Assembly: GCF_017743975.1 (NCBI RefSeq) | Contig: NZ_JAGHRC010000001.1 | Span: forward strand, 372,001-436,000 | Reading direction: 5' to 3' | From: Ruegeria sp. R14_0 | GTDB taxonomy: Bacteria > Pseudomonadota > Alphaproteobacteria > Rhodobacterales > Rhodobacteraceae | DNA: 64,000 bases | Part shown: positions 24,058-33,711 of the stretch, in pieces | Layout: every line of letters begins with the position of its first letter | Numbering within the stretch: the first letter of the stretch is position 1 | Made by a program: the position numbers and the translations under genes | The notes under the pieces: generated by a model | What the model saw: the letters and a program-made list of their open reading frames with translations, nothing else | Database searches by the model: none | Told to the model about the DNA's origin: nothing

Positions 24058-26001
24058 TTACAGAAGGTCCGGTGGCGTTGCCGCCTGCGCCAGCTCTTTT
24101 GTTACAGCCTCAAGCGATTGAACCTGCGTCTGTTTTTCGCCCAAGCGCCGAACACTGACAGTACGCTCGTCAACTTCGCGGTGACCGACGGCCAGAATAA
24201 CCGGCACTTTGCTCAACGAATGCTCGCGAACCTTGTAGTTGATCTTTTCGTTGCGAATGTCCGCTTCGGCCTGCACGCCAGCCTCTTTCAGAGTCTTGAC
24301 GACTTCGGCCACATACTCATCAGCCTCCGAGGTGATCGAGGCAACCACAACCTGACGCGGTGCCAGCCAGAAGGGCAGTTTGCCTTCCCAGTTTTCGATC
24401 AGGATACCGATGAACCGTTCCAGAGATCCAAACAGCGCCCGGTGCAGCATTACTGGAGCTAGTTTCTCGCCCGACTGACTGACATAGGTCGAGCCGAAAC
24501 GCTCTGGCAGGTTATAGTCGACCTGCAAGGTGCCACACTGCCAGTCACGACCGATGGCATCGCGCAAGACATATTCCAGCTTGGGACCATAGAACGCGCC
24601 TTCGCCTTCGAAGATCGTGTAGTTCATCCCAGCCCGATCTAACGCGGTTTTCAACGCGCCTTCGGACAGATCCCAGCTTTCATCGCTGCCAATCCGGTTC
24701 TCAGGACGGGTCGACAGTTTGACGTGCACATCTTCGAAGCCAAAGTCCTTGTAGATCGACAGGATCAGGTCGTTAACCTTCAGACACTCATCGGTCAGCT
24801 GTTCCGGCGTGCAGTAAATATGCGCATCGTCCTGGGTAAAGCTGCGCACGCGCAGCAGACCATGTAGCGCGCCCGAGGGTTCATACCGGTGCACCTTGCC
24901 AAACTCGGCGATCTTCATCGGCAACTCGCGATAGCTACGCAGGCTATGATTATAGATCATCATGTGGCCAGGGCAGTTCATCGGCTTGAGCGCATAGTCG
25001 CGATCGTCATGCGTCTTTGCGAGGAACATGTTGTCCATATAGTTGAACCAGTGACCCGAGGTTTCCCACAGCGCGCGGTCCATGATGTCAGGCGTGTTCA
25101 CCTCGACATAGCCCGCGGCTTCCTGACGGCGGCGCATATAGGCGATCAGGTTCTGGAACACACGCCAGCCGGCAGGGTGCCAGAAGACTGACCCCGGTGC
25201 ATGTTCTTCAAAATGGAACAGGTCCATTTCGCGGCCCAGTTTACGGTGGTCGCGTTTGGCTGCCTCTTCCAGCATGTGCAGGTGCGCCTTGAGCTTTTCC
25301 TTGCCGGTGAAGGCCACGCCGTAGATGCGTTGCAGCATTGGGCGGTTGCTGTCACCACGCCAATAAGCGCCAGCAACGGACATCAGCTTGAACGCGTCGC
25401 CTGGCAATTGGCCGGTATGCTGCAGGTGCGGACCGCGGCACAGGTCCTGCCAGTGGCCATGCCAGTACATGCGCAGGGGCTCATCACCCGGAATGGATTC
25501 GATCAGCTCGACCTTGTAGGGCTCGTTGTTGGCCTTGTAGAACTCGATCGCGCGGTCGCGCTCCCAGACCTCGGTGGTGACGGGGTCGCGCTTGTTGATG
25601 ATCTCTTTCATCTTTTTCTCGATGAGACCGAGATCTTCGGGCGTGAACGGTTCGGCGCGGTCAAAGTCATAATACCAGCCGTAGTCAATGACGGGGCCGA
25701 TGGTGACCTTGGTTGCAGGCCAGATTTCCTGCACGGCACGCGCCATGACATGCGCCAGATCGTGGCGGATCAGCTCATTGGCTTGCTCTTCGTCCTTCAT
25801 GGTGTGGATGGCGATTTGCGCGTCGGCCTCGATGGGCCATTGCAGGTCCCAGTGCTGGCCGTTCACCGTGGCAGAAATGGCCTTCTTGGCCAGCGAAGTT
25901 GAAATATCGGCAGCCACCTGCGCGGGCGTGACGCCTGCGTCATAGGATCGGGAATTGCCATCGGGGAAGGTGAGTGAGACGGATTGTGAATCCAGGGCCA
26001 T
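24058..26001 (-). CDS. thrS: Threonyl-tRNA synthetase
   Basis: A 647-residue class II aminoacyl-tRNA synthetase. In order: TGS domain (residues 1-65), the second additional domain with [16 protein letters not shown] (the H-x3-H editing site) and CRGPHL, the catalytic core with [24 protein letters not shown] and [17 protein letters not shown] (motif 3), and the anticodon-binding domain. ATG 26001 (MALDSQSV) is preceded by GGAGAG; the ten extra residues upstream are not conserved. Confidence 0.97.
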   Translation of the reverse strand: MALDSQSVSLTFPDGNSRSYDAGVTPAQVAADISTSLAKKAISATVNGQHWDLQWPIEADAQIAIHTMKDEEQANELIRHDLAHVMARAVQEIWPATKVTIGPVIDYGWYYDFDRAEPFTPEDLGLIEKKMKEIINKRDPVTTEVWERDRAIEFYKANNEPYKVELIESIPGDEPLRMYWHGHWQDLCRGPHLQHTGQLPGDAFKLMSVAGAYWRGDSNRPMLQRIYGVAFTGKEKLKAHLHMLEEAAKRDHRKLGREMDLFHFEEHAPGSVFWHPAGWRVFQNLIAYMRRRQEAAGYVEVNTPDIMDRALWETSGHWFNYMDNMFLAKTHDDRDYALKPMNCPGHMMIYNHSLRSYRELPMKIAEFGKVHRYEPSGALHGLLRVRSFTQDDAHIYCTPEQLTDECLKVNDLILSIYKDFGFEDVHVKLSTRPENRIGSDESWDLSEGALKTALDRAGMNYTIFEGEGAFYGPKLEYVLRDAIGRDWQCGTLQVDYNLPERFGSTYVSQSGEKLAPVMLHRALFGSLERFIGILIENWEGKLPFWLAPRQVVVASITSEADEYVAEVVKTLKEAGVQAEADIRNEKINYKVREHSLSKVPVILAVGHREVDERTVSVRRLGEKQTQVQSLEAVTKELAQAATPPDLL

Positions 26002-26098
26002 ATCGGCTCTCCTCGTCGGTTTGGCGCCCACTGAACGCCCGGTTGCGGGTCATTTGCGTTCGACCCATGTGGCAGGTGGTTGGGTATGTGTCAAGGGC

Positions 26099-26153
26099 AG
26101 GAGCGAGGGGCGCTGCCCCTCGCGCTCCCCGGAGTATTTGGGAAAAGATGAAG
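26099..26153. repeat. GC-rich extragenic repeat, copy 2
   Basis: A GC hairpin (GAGGGGCGCTGCCCCTC) is followed by GCGCTCCCCGGAGTATTTG and ends AAAAGATGAAG. This is the same arrangement as the element at 1081-1126: GC hairpin, a run of C with CCGG, TATTT, then AGATGAAG. It lies between divergent thrS and the hydrolase gene. Confidence 0.6.
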
Positions 26154-26213
26154 TGGGTGGAATTGCACTTGGGGATGGGGCGTGCATGATGCGGGAAACG
26201 AGATGAGGGTTTC

Positions 26214-26963
26214 ATGGCAGCGACGGATTTTCTGGAAACATCGCAGGGGCGTCGGTTGGCGTATCACAAGAGTGAGGGTACCGGGCCGACCATTGTTTTT
26301 CTGGGCGGGCTCAAGTCCGATATGGAAGGCACCAAGGCTGTGCATCTTGAAGCCTGGGCCAAGGCGCGGGGTCAGTCGTTTCTGCGGTTTGACTATTCCG
26401 GGCACGGAGAAAGCTCGGGTAGGTTCGAGGATGGCTGTATCGGAGACTGGCATCAGGACACTGTGGCGGCAGTAACTGCGCTGACCGAAGGGCCGCTGAT
26501 CGTTGTGGGTTCGTCGATGGGCGGGTGGCAGGCCTTGTTGCTGGTAAAGGTCGTGCCCGAACGGATCACGGGGATGGTCACCATTGCTGCTGCGCCGGAT
26601 TTCACCGAGGACGGATATTGGGCATCATTCTCGGATGCACAAAAGCAGGTGTTGGAAACCGAAGGATATGTCGAGTTGCCTTCGGATTACATGGAGCCCT
26701 ACATCATCACAAAGCGTATGATTGAGGATGGCAGGCAGCAGCTTGTGTTGCGTGACGCAATGGACCTTCCTTTTCCGGTGCGATTCCTACAGGGAACCGC
26801 GGACACTGCGGTATCTACCGCAACTTCGGTTCGCCTGTTAGAGCATGCCACAGGCCCTGACATGCGCCTGCTTTTGATCAAGGATGCCGATCACCGGTTT
26901 TCGGACGGTCCCTGCCTTGAGATCATTGAAAACGCGGTGCTTGAAGTGATGGGTGCGCAATGA
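26214..26963 (+). CDS. Alpha/beta hydrolase (ABHD10-like esterase)
   Basis: A 249-residue alpha/beta hydrolase. FLGGLKSDMEGTKAVHLEAWA and FDYSGHGESSGRFEDG are characteristic of the ABHD10-like/acyl esterase branch. GSSMGGWQALLL carries the serine nucleophile, LQGTADTAV the acid, and DADHRFSD the histidine, so the triad looks complete. Its stop overlaps the ATG of the next hydrolase (ATGATCC region), implying coupled expression. Natural substrate unknown; thioester or glucuronide esters are family precedents. Confidence 0.85.
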   Translation: MAATDFLETSQGRRLAYHKSEGTGPTIVFLGGLKSDMEGTKAVHLEAWAKARGQSFLRFDYSGHGESSGRFEDGCIGDWHQDTVAAVTALTEGPLIVVGSSMGGWQALLLVKVVPERITGMVTIAAAPDFTEDGYWASFSDAQKQVLETEGYVELPSDYMEPYIITKRMIEDGRQQLVLRDAMDLPFPVRFLQGTADTAVSTATSVRLLEHATGPDMRLLLIKDADHRFSDGPCLEIIENAVLEVMGAQ

Positions 26964-27955
26964 TCCGGGCGGTCGGCAAGTTCATCGGCCGCGTTCTGCT
27001 GCTTTTGGTGGCAGTCGGGGCTTTGGTCTATTGGTTCGGACCGCGCGAAGAGGTCAACCTGACCCCGACATTCGAGCCGCGCAAATTCGGCGAAGGGGTG
27101 CAGGTCTATTTCGAAAGCGTTGAATCCGGGTTTGATGACATCACACCCGGCGTCGAGAAGCGCGTAGTCTGGCAGGACGGGTTCAAAGAGCAGCGTACGC
27201 CTGTTTCTATCCTCTACGTGCATGGATTTTCAGCGACTTCCGAGGAAATTCGCCCGGTCCCCGACGACGTGGCCCAGGCGCTGGGGGCCAATCTGGTTTA
27301 CACCCGCCTGCAAGGTCACGGCCGCAGCGGGGATGCAATGGCGGAAGGGACCGCATCGGGCTGGATGCAGGATCTGGCCGAAGGGTTGGCAACTGCGCGT
27401 GCTGTTGGCGATCAGGTTGTGGTGATTTCAACCTCGACCGGTGGAACTTTGGCAGCGGCTGCAGCCCTGGATGAAGCGTTGATGGAGAATGTCGCCGGGC
27501 TGGTCTTTGTCTCTCCGAATTTTGGGGTGAACTCGCCGGGCTCGTGGATACCCGGTCTGCCGTGGGCACGGTCATGGTTGCCCCTGATCATGGGGCAAGA
27601 GCGTGATGTGTCGGGCCCGGATCCCGAAAAGAACAAGTATTGGACCGCAGTGTATCCCTGGGAGGCCGTCGTGCCGATGACCGTTCTGGTTGAAACTGTC
27701 TATGGTCTGGATTTCTCGCAAGCCCGGGTTCCCGCGCTGTTTTGGTTCTCGGATGACGATCAGGTTGTTCGCCCAGACCTGACCCACAAAGTGGCAGAGG
27801 CTTGGGGCGGACCCGCGCAGGTGCAGACGGTTACGATGGGACCGGGCGATGATCCGGCGTCCCACGTGATCGCGGGGCGATTGATGTCGCCGGGGCAGAC
27901 GGATGCGGCGGTTGCGGGTATTCTGACCTGGCTGAAAGAGCAGGGCATCGAGTGA
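26960..27955 (+). CDS. Membrane-anchored alpha/beta hydrolase
   Basis: A 331-residue protein with an N-terminal hydrophobic anchor (FIGRVLLLLVAVGALVYWFG) followed by an alpha/beta-hydrolase domain. YVHGFSATSEEIRP is the oxyanion region, VVVISTSTGGTLAAAAA contains the serine nucleophile in S-x-S-x-G-G rather than G-x-S-x-G, FWFSDDDQVVRP the acid and PASHVIAG the histidine. Probably a periplasm-facing lysophospholipase- or esterase-like enzyme. It overlaps both neighbours by 1-4 bases and belongs to a four-gene run. Confidence 0.8.
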   Translation: MIRAVGKFIGRVLLLLVAVGALVYWFGPREEVNLTPTFEPRKFGEGVQVYFESVESGFDDITPGVEKRVVWQDGFKEQRTPVSILYVHGFSATSEEIRPVPDDVAQALGANLVYTRLQGHGRSGDAMAEGTASGWMQDLAEGLATARAVGDQVVVISTSTGGTLAAAAALDEALMENVAGLVFVSPNFGVNSPGSWIPGLPWARSWLPLIMGQERDVSGPDPEKNKYWTAVYPWEAVVPMTVLVETVYGLDFSQARVPALFWFSDDDQVVRPDLTHKVAEAWGGPAQVQTVTMGPGDDPASHVIAGRLMSPGQTDAAVAGILTWLKEQGIE

Positions 27956-28383
27956 TGGAGCAGCGTGTCAGTTTGATCACCGTCGGGGTCGAGGACCCCG
28001 AAGCTGCCGCCGCCTTCTATGAACAGATCGGCTGGACGCGGGTGGCCAGCCCAGACGGCGTGATCGCGTTTGATCTGATCGGGCAAACACTCGGACTTTA
28101 TCCGCTGCCTGCGCTGGCTGATGAGATCGGCGTGGATGTCGGAACTTTGGGCAAAGGAGCGCTGACGCTCAGCTACAACTGCCGATCCAAGGAAGAGGTC
28201 GCGCAGGTTCTGGACAAAGCACAGGACGCGGGGGCAGAGGTGCTGAAGCCTGCCTCGGAAGTGTTCTGGGGCGGTCATCACGGGTATTTCCGCGCGCCGG
28301 ACGGCACGATCTGGGAGGTTGCGTTCAACCCGTTCTCACCGCTCGCGCCAGATGGCGCGTTTCGCTGGAACGGGTACGGGTGA
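27955..28383 (+). CDS. VOC (glyoxalase/bleomycin-resistance) superfamily protein
   Basis: A 142-residue VOC-fold protein with two beta-alpha-beta-beta-beta modules: LITVGVEDPEAAAAFYEQIGWTRV and GGHHGYFRAPDGTIWEVAFNP. The C-terminal FRAPDGTIWEV is a typical VOC metal-site strand, though the first-half ligand is not clear. Function cannot be assigned beyond the fold. Its ATG overlaps the previous stop (TGATG), as does its own stop with the next gene. Confidence 0.8.
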   Translation: MEQRVSLITVGVEDPEAAAAFYEQIGWTRVASPDGVIAFDLIGQTLGLYPLPALADEIGVDVGTLGKGALTLSYNCRSKEEVAQVLDKAQDAGAEVLKPASEVFWGGHHGYFRAPDGTIWEVAFNPFSPLAPDGAFRWNGYG

Positions 28384-29015
28384 TGCGCAAGCCGGGCAGC
28401 ATGTGGAGCCTTGAAACGCTTGGCCGCATGCGCCTGTCCCGGCATTTTTTCATGCGGGATTTTCTGTATTCGGAAATCGGGAATTTCCATGAAAAACAGA
28501 ATCTTCCCGACGATCCGGATCTTGCCATCGAAACTGGCCGCGCGTTGTGTCAGACGCTTCTGGACCCGTTAGAGGAAACCTTTGGACGCGTCGCTGTGCG
28601 GTCAGGGTATCGGTCGCCGTCGCTGAACCAATTCGGGAATGAAAACCGATTGAACTGCGCGCGGAACGATAATCCGCTGGAATGTCATATCTGGGACCGC
28701 GGAACCGGCAAAGACCGGATTGCAGGCGCGTCGATCGTGATCCCGTGGTTCGCCGACCGCTATGCGGAAGGGCGGGACTGGCGGGATCTGGCGTGGTGGA
28801 TGCATGATCATCTGGACTATTCCGAGATCTGGTTCTTTCCCAAGCTTTGTGCGTTTAACCTAGTGTGGCGGCCCAACCCTCTGCGTCGGATCGACAGCTA
28901 TATAGCCCCGCGCGGGTGCCTTTTGCGCGCAGGGAAAGAGCCGGACGAAGACCGGCGGACACGACAGAAGCGATACGCGGATTTCCCGACCTTCCGAGGT
29001 ATTGCCTACCCGTGA
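28383..29015 (+). CDS. Hypothetical protein, possibly peptidase M15-like
   Basis: A 210-residue soluble protein. VRSGYRSPSLN strongly recalls the S-G-Y-R-S-x-x-x-N start of M15 (D-Ala-D-Ala carboxypeptidase) domains, and LECHIWDRGT could carry a zinc-binding H and D. The later metal-binding histidine might be in WWMHDHLDYSEIWFFP. The spacing is unusual and no signal peptide is seen, so this is only a fold-level guess. ATG 28383 overlaps the VOC stop (TGATG), placing it last in the operon. Confidence 0.6.
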   Translation: MRKPGSMWSLETLGRMRLSRHFFMRDFLYSEIGNFHEKQNLPDDPDLAIETGRALCQTLLDPLEETFGRVAVRSGYRSPSLNQFGNENRLNCARNDNPLECHIWDRGTGKDRIAGASIVIPWFADRYAEGRDWRDLAWWMHDHLDYSEIWFFPKLCAFNLVWRPNPLRRIDSYIAPRGCLLRAGKEPDEDRRTRQKRYADFPTFRGIAYP

Positions 29016-29064
29016 AGTTTGACTTGCTCGCGCTGGCAAAACCTCTCATCCTGATAGAAACGAC

Positions 29065-29078
29065 GCCGTTTAAACGGC
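29065..29078. promoter_or_regulatory. 14-bp perfect palindrome upstream of a hydrolase gene
   Basis: GCCGTTTAAACGGC is self-complementary and lies 20 bases before the GTG at 29099, directly ahead of the AAGGAGG ribosome-binding site. It may be an operator or a short mRNA hairpin. Confidence 0.45.
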
Positions 29079-29098
29079 CGAGAAGAAGGAGGCCACGT

Positions 29099-29815
29099 GT
29101 GATCGAGCCGTTGGTTCTACTGCCCGGATTGATGTGTGATGCGCGGGTGTTTGCCCCGCAAGTCGCCCATTTTTCCCGTCAGCGCGCGGTCACGGTTGCG
29201 CCGGTATCGCTGGGAGAACGGATTGAAGAGATCGCTTCGGGCCTGCTGGATCAGCTTCCGCACCGCTTTGCGCTTGCCGGGTTGAGTATGGGCGGCGTTG
29301 TCGCGCTGGAACTGGTCCGGCGCGCGCCCGATAGGGTCTCGCGCCTGTGTTTGATGTCTACCGATGCGCAGGCCGATACCCCCCAGATTGCTGCCGCGCG
29401 GGAAGAGCATCTGGTCGGTGCAAAAGCTGGTCGACTTGAGGACGTGATGCGCAGGATACTGGGCTCGGATTCGCTGGCTCCGGGACCGCGTAGGGTGCCC
29501 ATTCTCAATGACGTGATTTCCATGGCTCTGGATTTGGGTGCAGATGTGTTCGAGCGTCAGGTCAGAGCGTTGCAACGCCGCCCGGATCAGCAAGGTGCGC
29601 TGCGAATGATCAAGACACCGACTCTGGTGGTGTGTGGTGCGCATGACCGGCTGACACCGGTACGCAAACATGCCTTCATGGCAGACCTGATACCTGGGGC
29701 AGAACTAAAGGTTATCGATGACGCAGGGCATTTGCCAACGCTGGAGACGCCGCAGGCTGTCAACGAGGCGCTGGAAAGCTGGCTCACCACGTCGTCACGT
29801 GTGGTTTACGGATAA
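29099..29815 (+). CDS. Alpha/beta hydrolase
   Basis: A 238-residue alpha/beta hydrolase of the short, lid-less type. LVLLPGLMCDARVF is the oxyanion region, LAGLSMGGVVALELV the G-x-S-x-G nucleophile elbow, VVCGAHDRLTPV the acid and DDAGHLPTLETP the histidine. The start is GTG 29099, six bases after AAGGAGG; a longer frame back to 28865 runs through the previous gene and is rejected. The last ten bases overlap the convergent GFA gene. Substrate unknown. Confidence 0.85.
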   Translation: MIEPLVLLPGLMCDARVFAPQVAHFSRQRAVTVAPVSLGERIEEIASGLLDQLPHRFALAGLSMGGVVALELVRRAPDRVSRLCLMSTDAQADTPQIAAAREEHLVGAKAGRLEDVMRRILGSDSLAPGPRRVPILNDVISMALDLGADVFERQVRALQRRPDQQGALRMIKTPTLVVCGAHDRLTPVRKHAFMADLIPGAELKVIDDAGHLPTLETPQAVNEALESWLTTSSRVVYG

Positions 29816-30390
29816 AGGGCCGCTCGTTCAGCTTTGCTAAGGATAACGGGTTCCGCGACAGGTTCCGCGGTTTCGGGATCAAAGAAGGGCGAGCGCTTCC
29901 AGCTTCCGGACAGGCGGGATTTCGCGACGCGGGTCAGCAGGCCGTAGGCGGCAGGCCCGAGCTTTTCATGGGTTTGCTTGCCATGTCCTGTTGGAACAAA
30001 CCCGCGCGTGGTGATCGGCGCTAGCCCTCTAGGGTCGGGAATACGGTGAACGATGAAGCCCACAAAGGGAAACTTTGGCGTTCGTGATGTTGTTGCAATG
30101 GGTGCGTTGCAGCAACTGGCATACCAGCGCAGCATACCTTTCGGGCTGAGCTGCATCAGGGCCAAATGCTCGATACCGCCGTCAAAAACGATTTCTTCGG
30201 GGAGGGTCTGCAAGACCTCAACCGGGCCGGGCGCCGGGTCGGGTTGCCCAAAATACAATTGAGTGGCACGGCAATCGTGGCAATAGCACACCACATGGGT
30301 GCCCCGTTTGACACCTTCGGCGGTGATGCGTCCGTGCAGGGTGCCGCATGAGCAGGTAAAGGGGGTGTCAGTCGCCGCTTTCCTGCTCAT
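29806..30390 (-). CDS. GFA/CENP-V-type zinc-binding protein
   Basis: A 194-residue protein with the cysteine pattern of glutathione-dependent formaldehyde-activating-like (GFA) proteins: FTCSCGTLHG, VCYCHDCRATQLYFG and YASCCNAPIATT, enough for two zinc sites. The C-terminal 60 residues (KLGPAAYGLLTRVAKSRLSGSWKRSPFF) extend beyond the core and resemble DUF6151-type members. Enzymatic activity is not certain for this family. It sits six bases downstream of phaZ, so it may be cotranscribed with it. Confidence 0.75.
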   Translation of the reverse strand: MSRKAATDTPFTCSCGTLHGRITAEGVKRGTHVVCYCHDCRATQLYFGQPDPAPGPVEVLQTLPEEIVFDGGIEHLALMQLSPKGMLRWYASCCNAPIATTSRTPKFPFVGFIVHRIPDPRGLAPITTRGFVPTGHGKQTHEKLGPAAYGLLTRVAKSRLSGSWKRSPFFDPETAEPVAEPVILSKAERAALYP

Positions 30391-30396
30391 ATGCCG

Positions 30397-31668
30397 TTAA
30401 GCCACTCTGTTTTTGTTCGCGGCCCGGCGTTTGGGCTTGCGCGTGTTTGCGTTCATGAAATCGATCACCAGCGGGCGGATATTGTCACGCCAGCTGCGGC
30501 CCGCGAAGATGCCGTAGTGACCCGCGCCGGGCTCGACATGGCTTGCCTTTTTTGAGGCAGGCAAACCGGTGCACAGGTCCAACGCCGCAATGCATTGACC
30601 CGGGGCCGAGATGTCGTCATTCGCGCCCTCGACAGTTTTGACCGCGACGTCGGTGATCTTGCCGATATCGACCTTGTGACCTGCAACGACAAACTCGTTG
30701 CGCGCGATCTCACGGTTTTTGAACACCCGTTCGACCGTGGACAGATAGAACTCAGCCGTCATGTCCATCACGGCCAGGTATTCGTCGTAGAAACGGTTAT
30801 GAGCATCGTGGTCCGAGGCTTCGCCGCGCATGACACGCTGAATCTGATCCGAAAACGCCTTGGAGTGGCGATCGGCATTCATCGACATGAAAGAACTTAG
30901 CTGCAGCAGGCCCGGATACACCATTCGGCCTACGCCCTTGTACTTGAACCCGACGCGTTGGATCATGGTTTCTTCCAATTGACCCATGGTCACACGTCGA
31001 CCGAAATCGGTCACATCCGTCGGCGTTGCATCGGGATCGACCGGCCCGCCGATCAATGTCAACGTGCTGGGTTGGGCCTTGGGCTCGACCTCGGCCAGAT
31101 AGGCGGTTGCGGCCAGGGTCAGCGGGGCGGGTTGGCAAACGGCCACAACATGCGTGTCGGGGCCAAGCTCTTTCATAAAATCGACAAGGTAGAGCGTGTA
31201 GTCCTCGACATCGAACTTGCCTTCGGAAACGGGAATGTCACGCGCATTATGCCAGTCAGTAACGTAGACCTCGCAATTGACCAGCAGGCTTTTGACCGTG
31301 GACCGAAGCAATGTCGCGTAATGCCCGGACATGGGTGCGACCAACAGCACTTTGCGGGGTTGTTCTTCGCGACCATTGACGCGAATATGTATCAGGTCGC
31401 CAAACGGGCGCTCGAGAACGGGAACAATACCAACAAGGTGGTCTTTGCCATCCTCACACGTAAACGTACGAATACCCCAGTCCGGCTTAACGATCATGCG
31501 CTGAAACGTGCGCTCGGTCACTTCGCCCCAGGCTGCCATCATACTGAACGCCGGGTTCGGTATCATGGAAAACAGTGGGTAAGACGCCATTGCGCTGGCG
31601 GTCGCTCCCATCCACTGGTTCGTATTGCGCATTGTTTCCATCAGATCATAGGTGATCATATAGCGCAT
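30397..31668 (-). CDS. phaZ: Intracellular polyhydroxyalkanoate depolymerase
   Basis: A 423-residue intracellular PHA depolymerase that mobilises stored polymer. The nucleophile is the cysteine in VVAVCQPAPLTLAATA, in the lipase-box position as in the Ralstonia-type intracellular enzymes. VLLVAPMSGHYATLLRSTV and VYVTDWHNARDIPVSEGKFD are conserved blocks, and the histidine is in VEPGAGHYGIFAG. ATG 31668 follows AGGAGG. It is divergent from phaC across 110 bases that include a PhaR-type site. The C-terminus is strongly basic, which could help granule or DNA association. Confidence 0.93.
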   Translation of the reverse strand: MRYMITYDLMETMRNTNQWMGATASAMASYPLFSMIPNPAFSMMAAWGEVTERTFQRMIVKPDWGIRTFTCEDGKDHLVGIVPVLERPFGDLIHIRVNGREEQPRKVLLVAPMSGHYATLLRSTVKSLLVNCEVYVTDWHNARDIPVSEGKFDVEDYTLYLVDFMKELGPDTHVVAVCQPAPLTLAATAYLAEVEPKAQPSTLTLIGGPVDPDATPTDVTDFGRRVTMGQLEETMIQRVGFKYKGVGRMVYPGLLQLSSFMSMNADRHSKAFSDQIQRVMRGEASDHDAHNRFYDEYLAVMDMTAEFYLSTVERVFKNREIARNEFVVAGHKVDIGKITDVAVKTVEGANDDISAPGQCIAALDLCTGLPASKKASHVEPGAGHYGIFAGRSWRDNIRPLVIDFMNANTRKPKRRAANKNRVA

Positions 31669-31743
31669 GTTGGGGGCCTCCTGGCTGCCGGTGTGAGTGT
31701 CGGACTATTCGTCGCTTTGCTCCCCAGGCCCACGACGATTATT

Positions 31744-31754
31744 CTGCATAGCAG
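31744..31754. promoter_or_regulatory. PhaR-type site in the phaZ-phaC promoter
   Basis: CTGC-ATA-GCAG is an exact match to the CTGC-N3-GCAG pattern reported for Paracoccus PhaR. It lies 24 bases before the phaC ATG and between the divergent phaZ and phaC genes, so it may serve either. Confidence 0.65.
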
Positions 31755-31778
31755 CGAGGTTAGGGGGGAATTGTTAAA

Positions 31779-33581
31779 ATGACAACAAGTGAAGACCAAA
31801 CACCGGAATTGTCCCCGGAACACCTTGAACGCCTTAAGGAAAATATGGGCAAAGTCGAAGAGCTGTCCAAACGGCTTGTCGAAGTCATGGCCAGAAAAAA
31901 AGGTCATAACCCGGCTTTGGACGGCCCGAATCAAGAGCTTTATGCAAAAGCAGCATCGGCATATTGGGCCGAGGCAATGCAAAACCCCTCCAAGCTGCTG
32001 GAACAGCAAATCGAGTTCTGGGGCAAGTCGGTTCTGAACTTTGCAGAGGCGCAGCAAGCGCTGGTTGGAAAGGAAAGCAGCGACCCCAAATCGGGTCCCG
32101 TTGACAAGCGGTTTTCCAATCCTCTGTGGGAGACCAACCCATATTTCCGCTTGATCCGTCAGCAGTATCAGACCAACGCCGAGGCCATCTCGCAGGCCGT
32201 CGCGTCGGTTGAGGATCTGGACACGAAGGACAAGCAGCGCCTCGAGTTCTTTTCGCAACAGATCATCGATATGATGTCGCCCACGAACTTCCTGGCGACC
32301 AATCCTGATGCGCTGGAAAAGGCGGTCGAGACGGAAGGCCAGTCGCTGATCAAAGGGTTGGAAAACCTGGTGGCTGATCTCGAGGCCAATAACGGCGAGA
32401 TGGTGGTCAAGCTGGCCGATGACAGCGCGTTTGAAATCGGTGGAAACATCGCAACGACGCCCGGGGACGTGGTCTATCGCAACCGGCTGATGGAGTTGAT
32501 CCAATACAAACCGGCGACCGAAACGGTGCACGAGACGCCTTTGGTGCTGTTCCCGCCCTGGATCAACAAATTCTATATTCTGGACCTCAAGGCGCAGAAC
32601 AGCCTGATCAAATGGGTGACCGAGCAAGGCTATACCCTTTTCGTTGTCAGCTGGGTGAACGCTAACGAGGCCCACGCCGATATCGGGATGGAAGACTATA
32701 TTCAGGAAGGTTTCCTGACCGCGATCGAAGAGGCCAAGGCGATCTGCAAGGTCAAGCAAGTCAATACCGTGGGCTACTGTATCGCGGGCACAACGCTGAG
32801 CCTGACACTTTCGTTGCTCAAGCAGCGTGGCGATAAATCGGTCAAGTCGGCCACGTTCTTTACGGCCCTGACCGATTTCGGCGACCAGGGAGAGTTCACG
32901 CCCTTCCTGCAGAACGATTTTGTCGATGGTATCGAAGATCAAATCTCGAAGGACGGCGTGCTCAAGGCCTGGGTGGTCGGGCGAACGATGTCCTTTCTGC
33001 GGTCGAAGGACCTGATCTATGGGCCCGCAATCCGCAGCTATATGATGGGTGAAACGCCCCCGGCCTTTGATCTGCTGTTCTGGAACGGCGACGGGGCCAA
33101 TCTGCCCGGTCGCATGGCGGTCCAGTACCTGCGCGGCCTGTGTCAGAGCAACGATTTCGTCACCGATGGGTTCGAACTGCTGGGCCACAAACTGCATGTG
33201 CGCGATGTGGATGTGCCGCTGATGGCGATCACCTGCGAGACGGACCACATCGCGGCTTGGAAGGCTTGCTATCGCGGTGTTCAGCAGATGGGATCGCGAT
33301 CAAAGACCTTTGTTGTTTCCGAGTCCGGCCACATTGCTGGCATTGTGAATCCGCCCAGCAAGAAGAAATACGGCCATTACACAAACACCGACCTGAAGGT
33401 CGGCGCCGACACCTGGTTGAAAGAGGCCACATTCCACGAAGGCTCGTGGTGGCCCCGTTGGGAAGCCTGGCTCAAAAAGCGGTCTGGCAAGCAGATACCT
33501 GCGCGCGACACGGGCGATTCGGCACATCCTGCCTTGGCCCCGGCACCGGGAACCTATGTGCGCGTGAAAGCAAGTCATTGA
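31779..33581 (+). CDS. phaC: Class I polyhydroxyalkanoate synthase
   Basis: A 600-residue PHA synthase polymerising 3-hydroxyacyl-CoA into storage polyester. The lipase-like box VGYCIAGTTLS places the catalytic cysteine at residue 334. FWNGDGANLPG holds the aspartate and SESGHIAGIVNPPSKKKYGHY the histidine (adjoining segments). WINKFYILDL and FVVSWVNANEAHADIGMEDY are class I blocks. The N-terminal 200 residues are the variable domain. Its last 26 bases form the left end of a 684-bp segment duplicated at 61160. phaP and phaR follow on the same strand. Confidence 0.96.
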   Translation: MTTSEDQTPELSPEHLERLKENMGKVEELSKRLVEVMARKKGHNPALDGPNQELYAKAASAYWAEAMQNPSKLLEQQIEFWGKSVLNFAEAQQALVGKESSDPKSGPVDKRFSNPLWETNPYFRLIRQQYQTNAEAISQAVASVEDLDTKDKQRLEFFSQQIIDMMSPTNFLATNPDALEKAVETEGQSLIKGLENLVADLEANNGEMVVKLADDSAFEIGGNIATTPGDVVYRNRLMELIQYKPATETVHETPLVLFPPWINKFYILDLKAQNSLIKWVTEQGYTLFVVSWVNANEAHADIGMEDYIQEGFLTAIEEAKAICKVKQVNTVGYCIAGTTLSLTLSLLKQRGDKSVKSATFFTALTDFGDQGEFTPFLQNDFVDGIEDQISKDGVLKAWVVGRTMSFLRSKDLIYGPAIRSYMMGETPPAFDLLFWNGDGANLPGRMAVQYLRGLCQSNDFVTDGFELLGHKLHVRDVDVPLMAITCETDHIAAWKACYRGVQQMGSRSKTFVVSESGHIAGIVNPPSKKKYGHYTNTDLKVGADTWLKEATFHEGSWWPRWEAWLKKRSGKQIPARDTGDSAHPALAPAPGTYVRVKASH

Positions 33582-33606
33582 TTTCACTTTCGGTTCGATA
33601 ATTTTT

Positions 33607-33646
33607 CTGCATTGCAGCGAAAAAACCTTGCAATGCTGCAATGCGG
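33607..33646. promoter_or_regulatory. PhaR-type sites in the phaP promoter
   Basis: CTGC-ATT-GCAG at 33607-33617 is an exact CTGC-N3-GCAG match. CTGC-AAT-GCGG at 33636-33646 differs by one base. They lie about 65-105 bases before the phaP ATG, where PhaR would repress phasin synthesis until granules titrate it. Confidence 0.7.
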
Positions 33647-33711
33647 CATTCATATTGTCCTTACGCTGAGGAAAGCCGGGGTGGGCCCGGTTCGGCAAAA
33701 GGATTTGTAAA

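Noticed and set aside
31656-33248. 530-codon minus-strand ORF antisense to phaC
   Set aside because: It mirrors the third-position bias of phaC; no motifs or hydrophobic pattern, and phaC is unmistakable.
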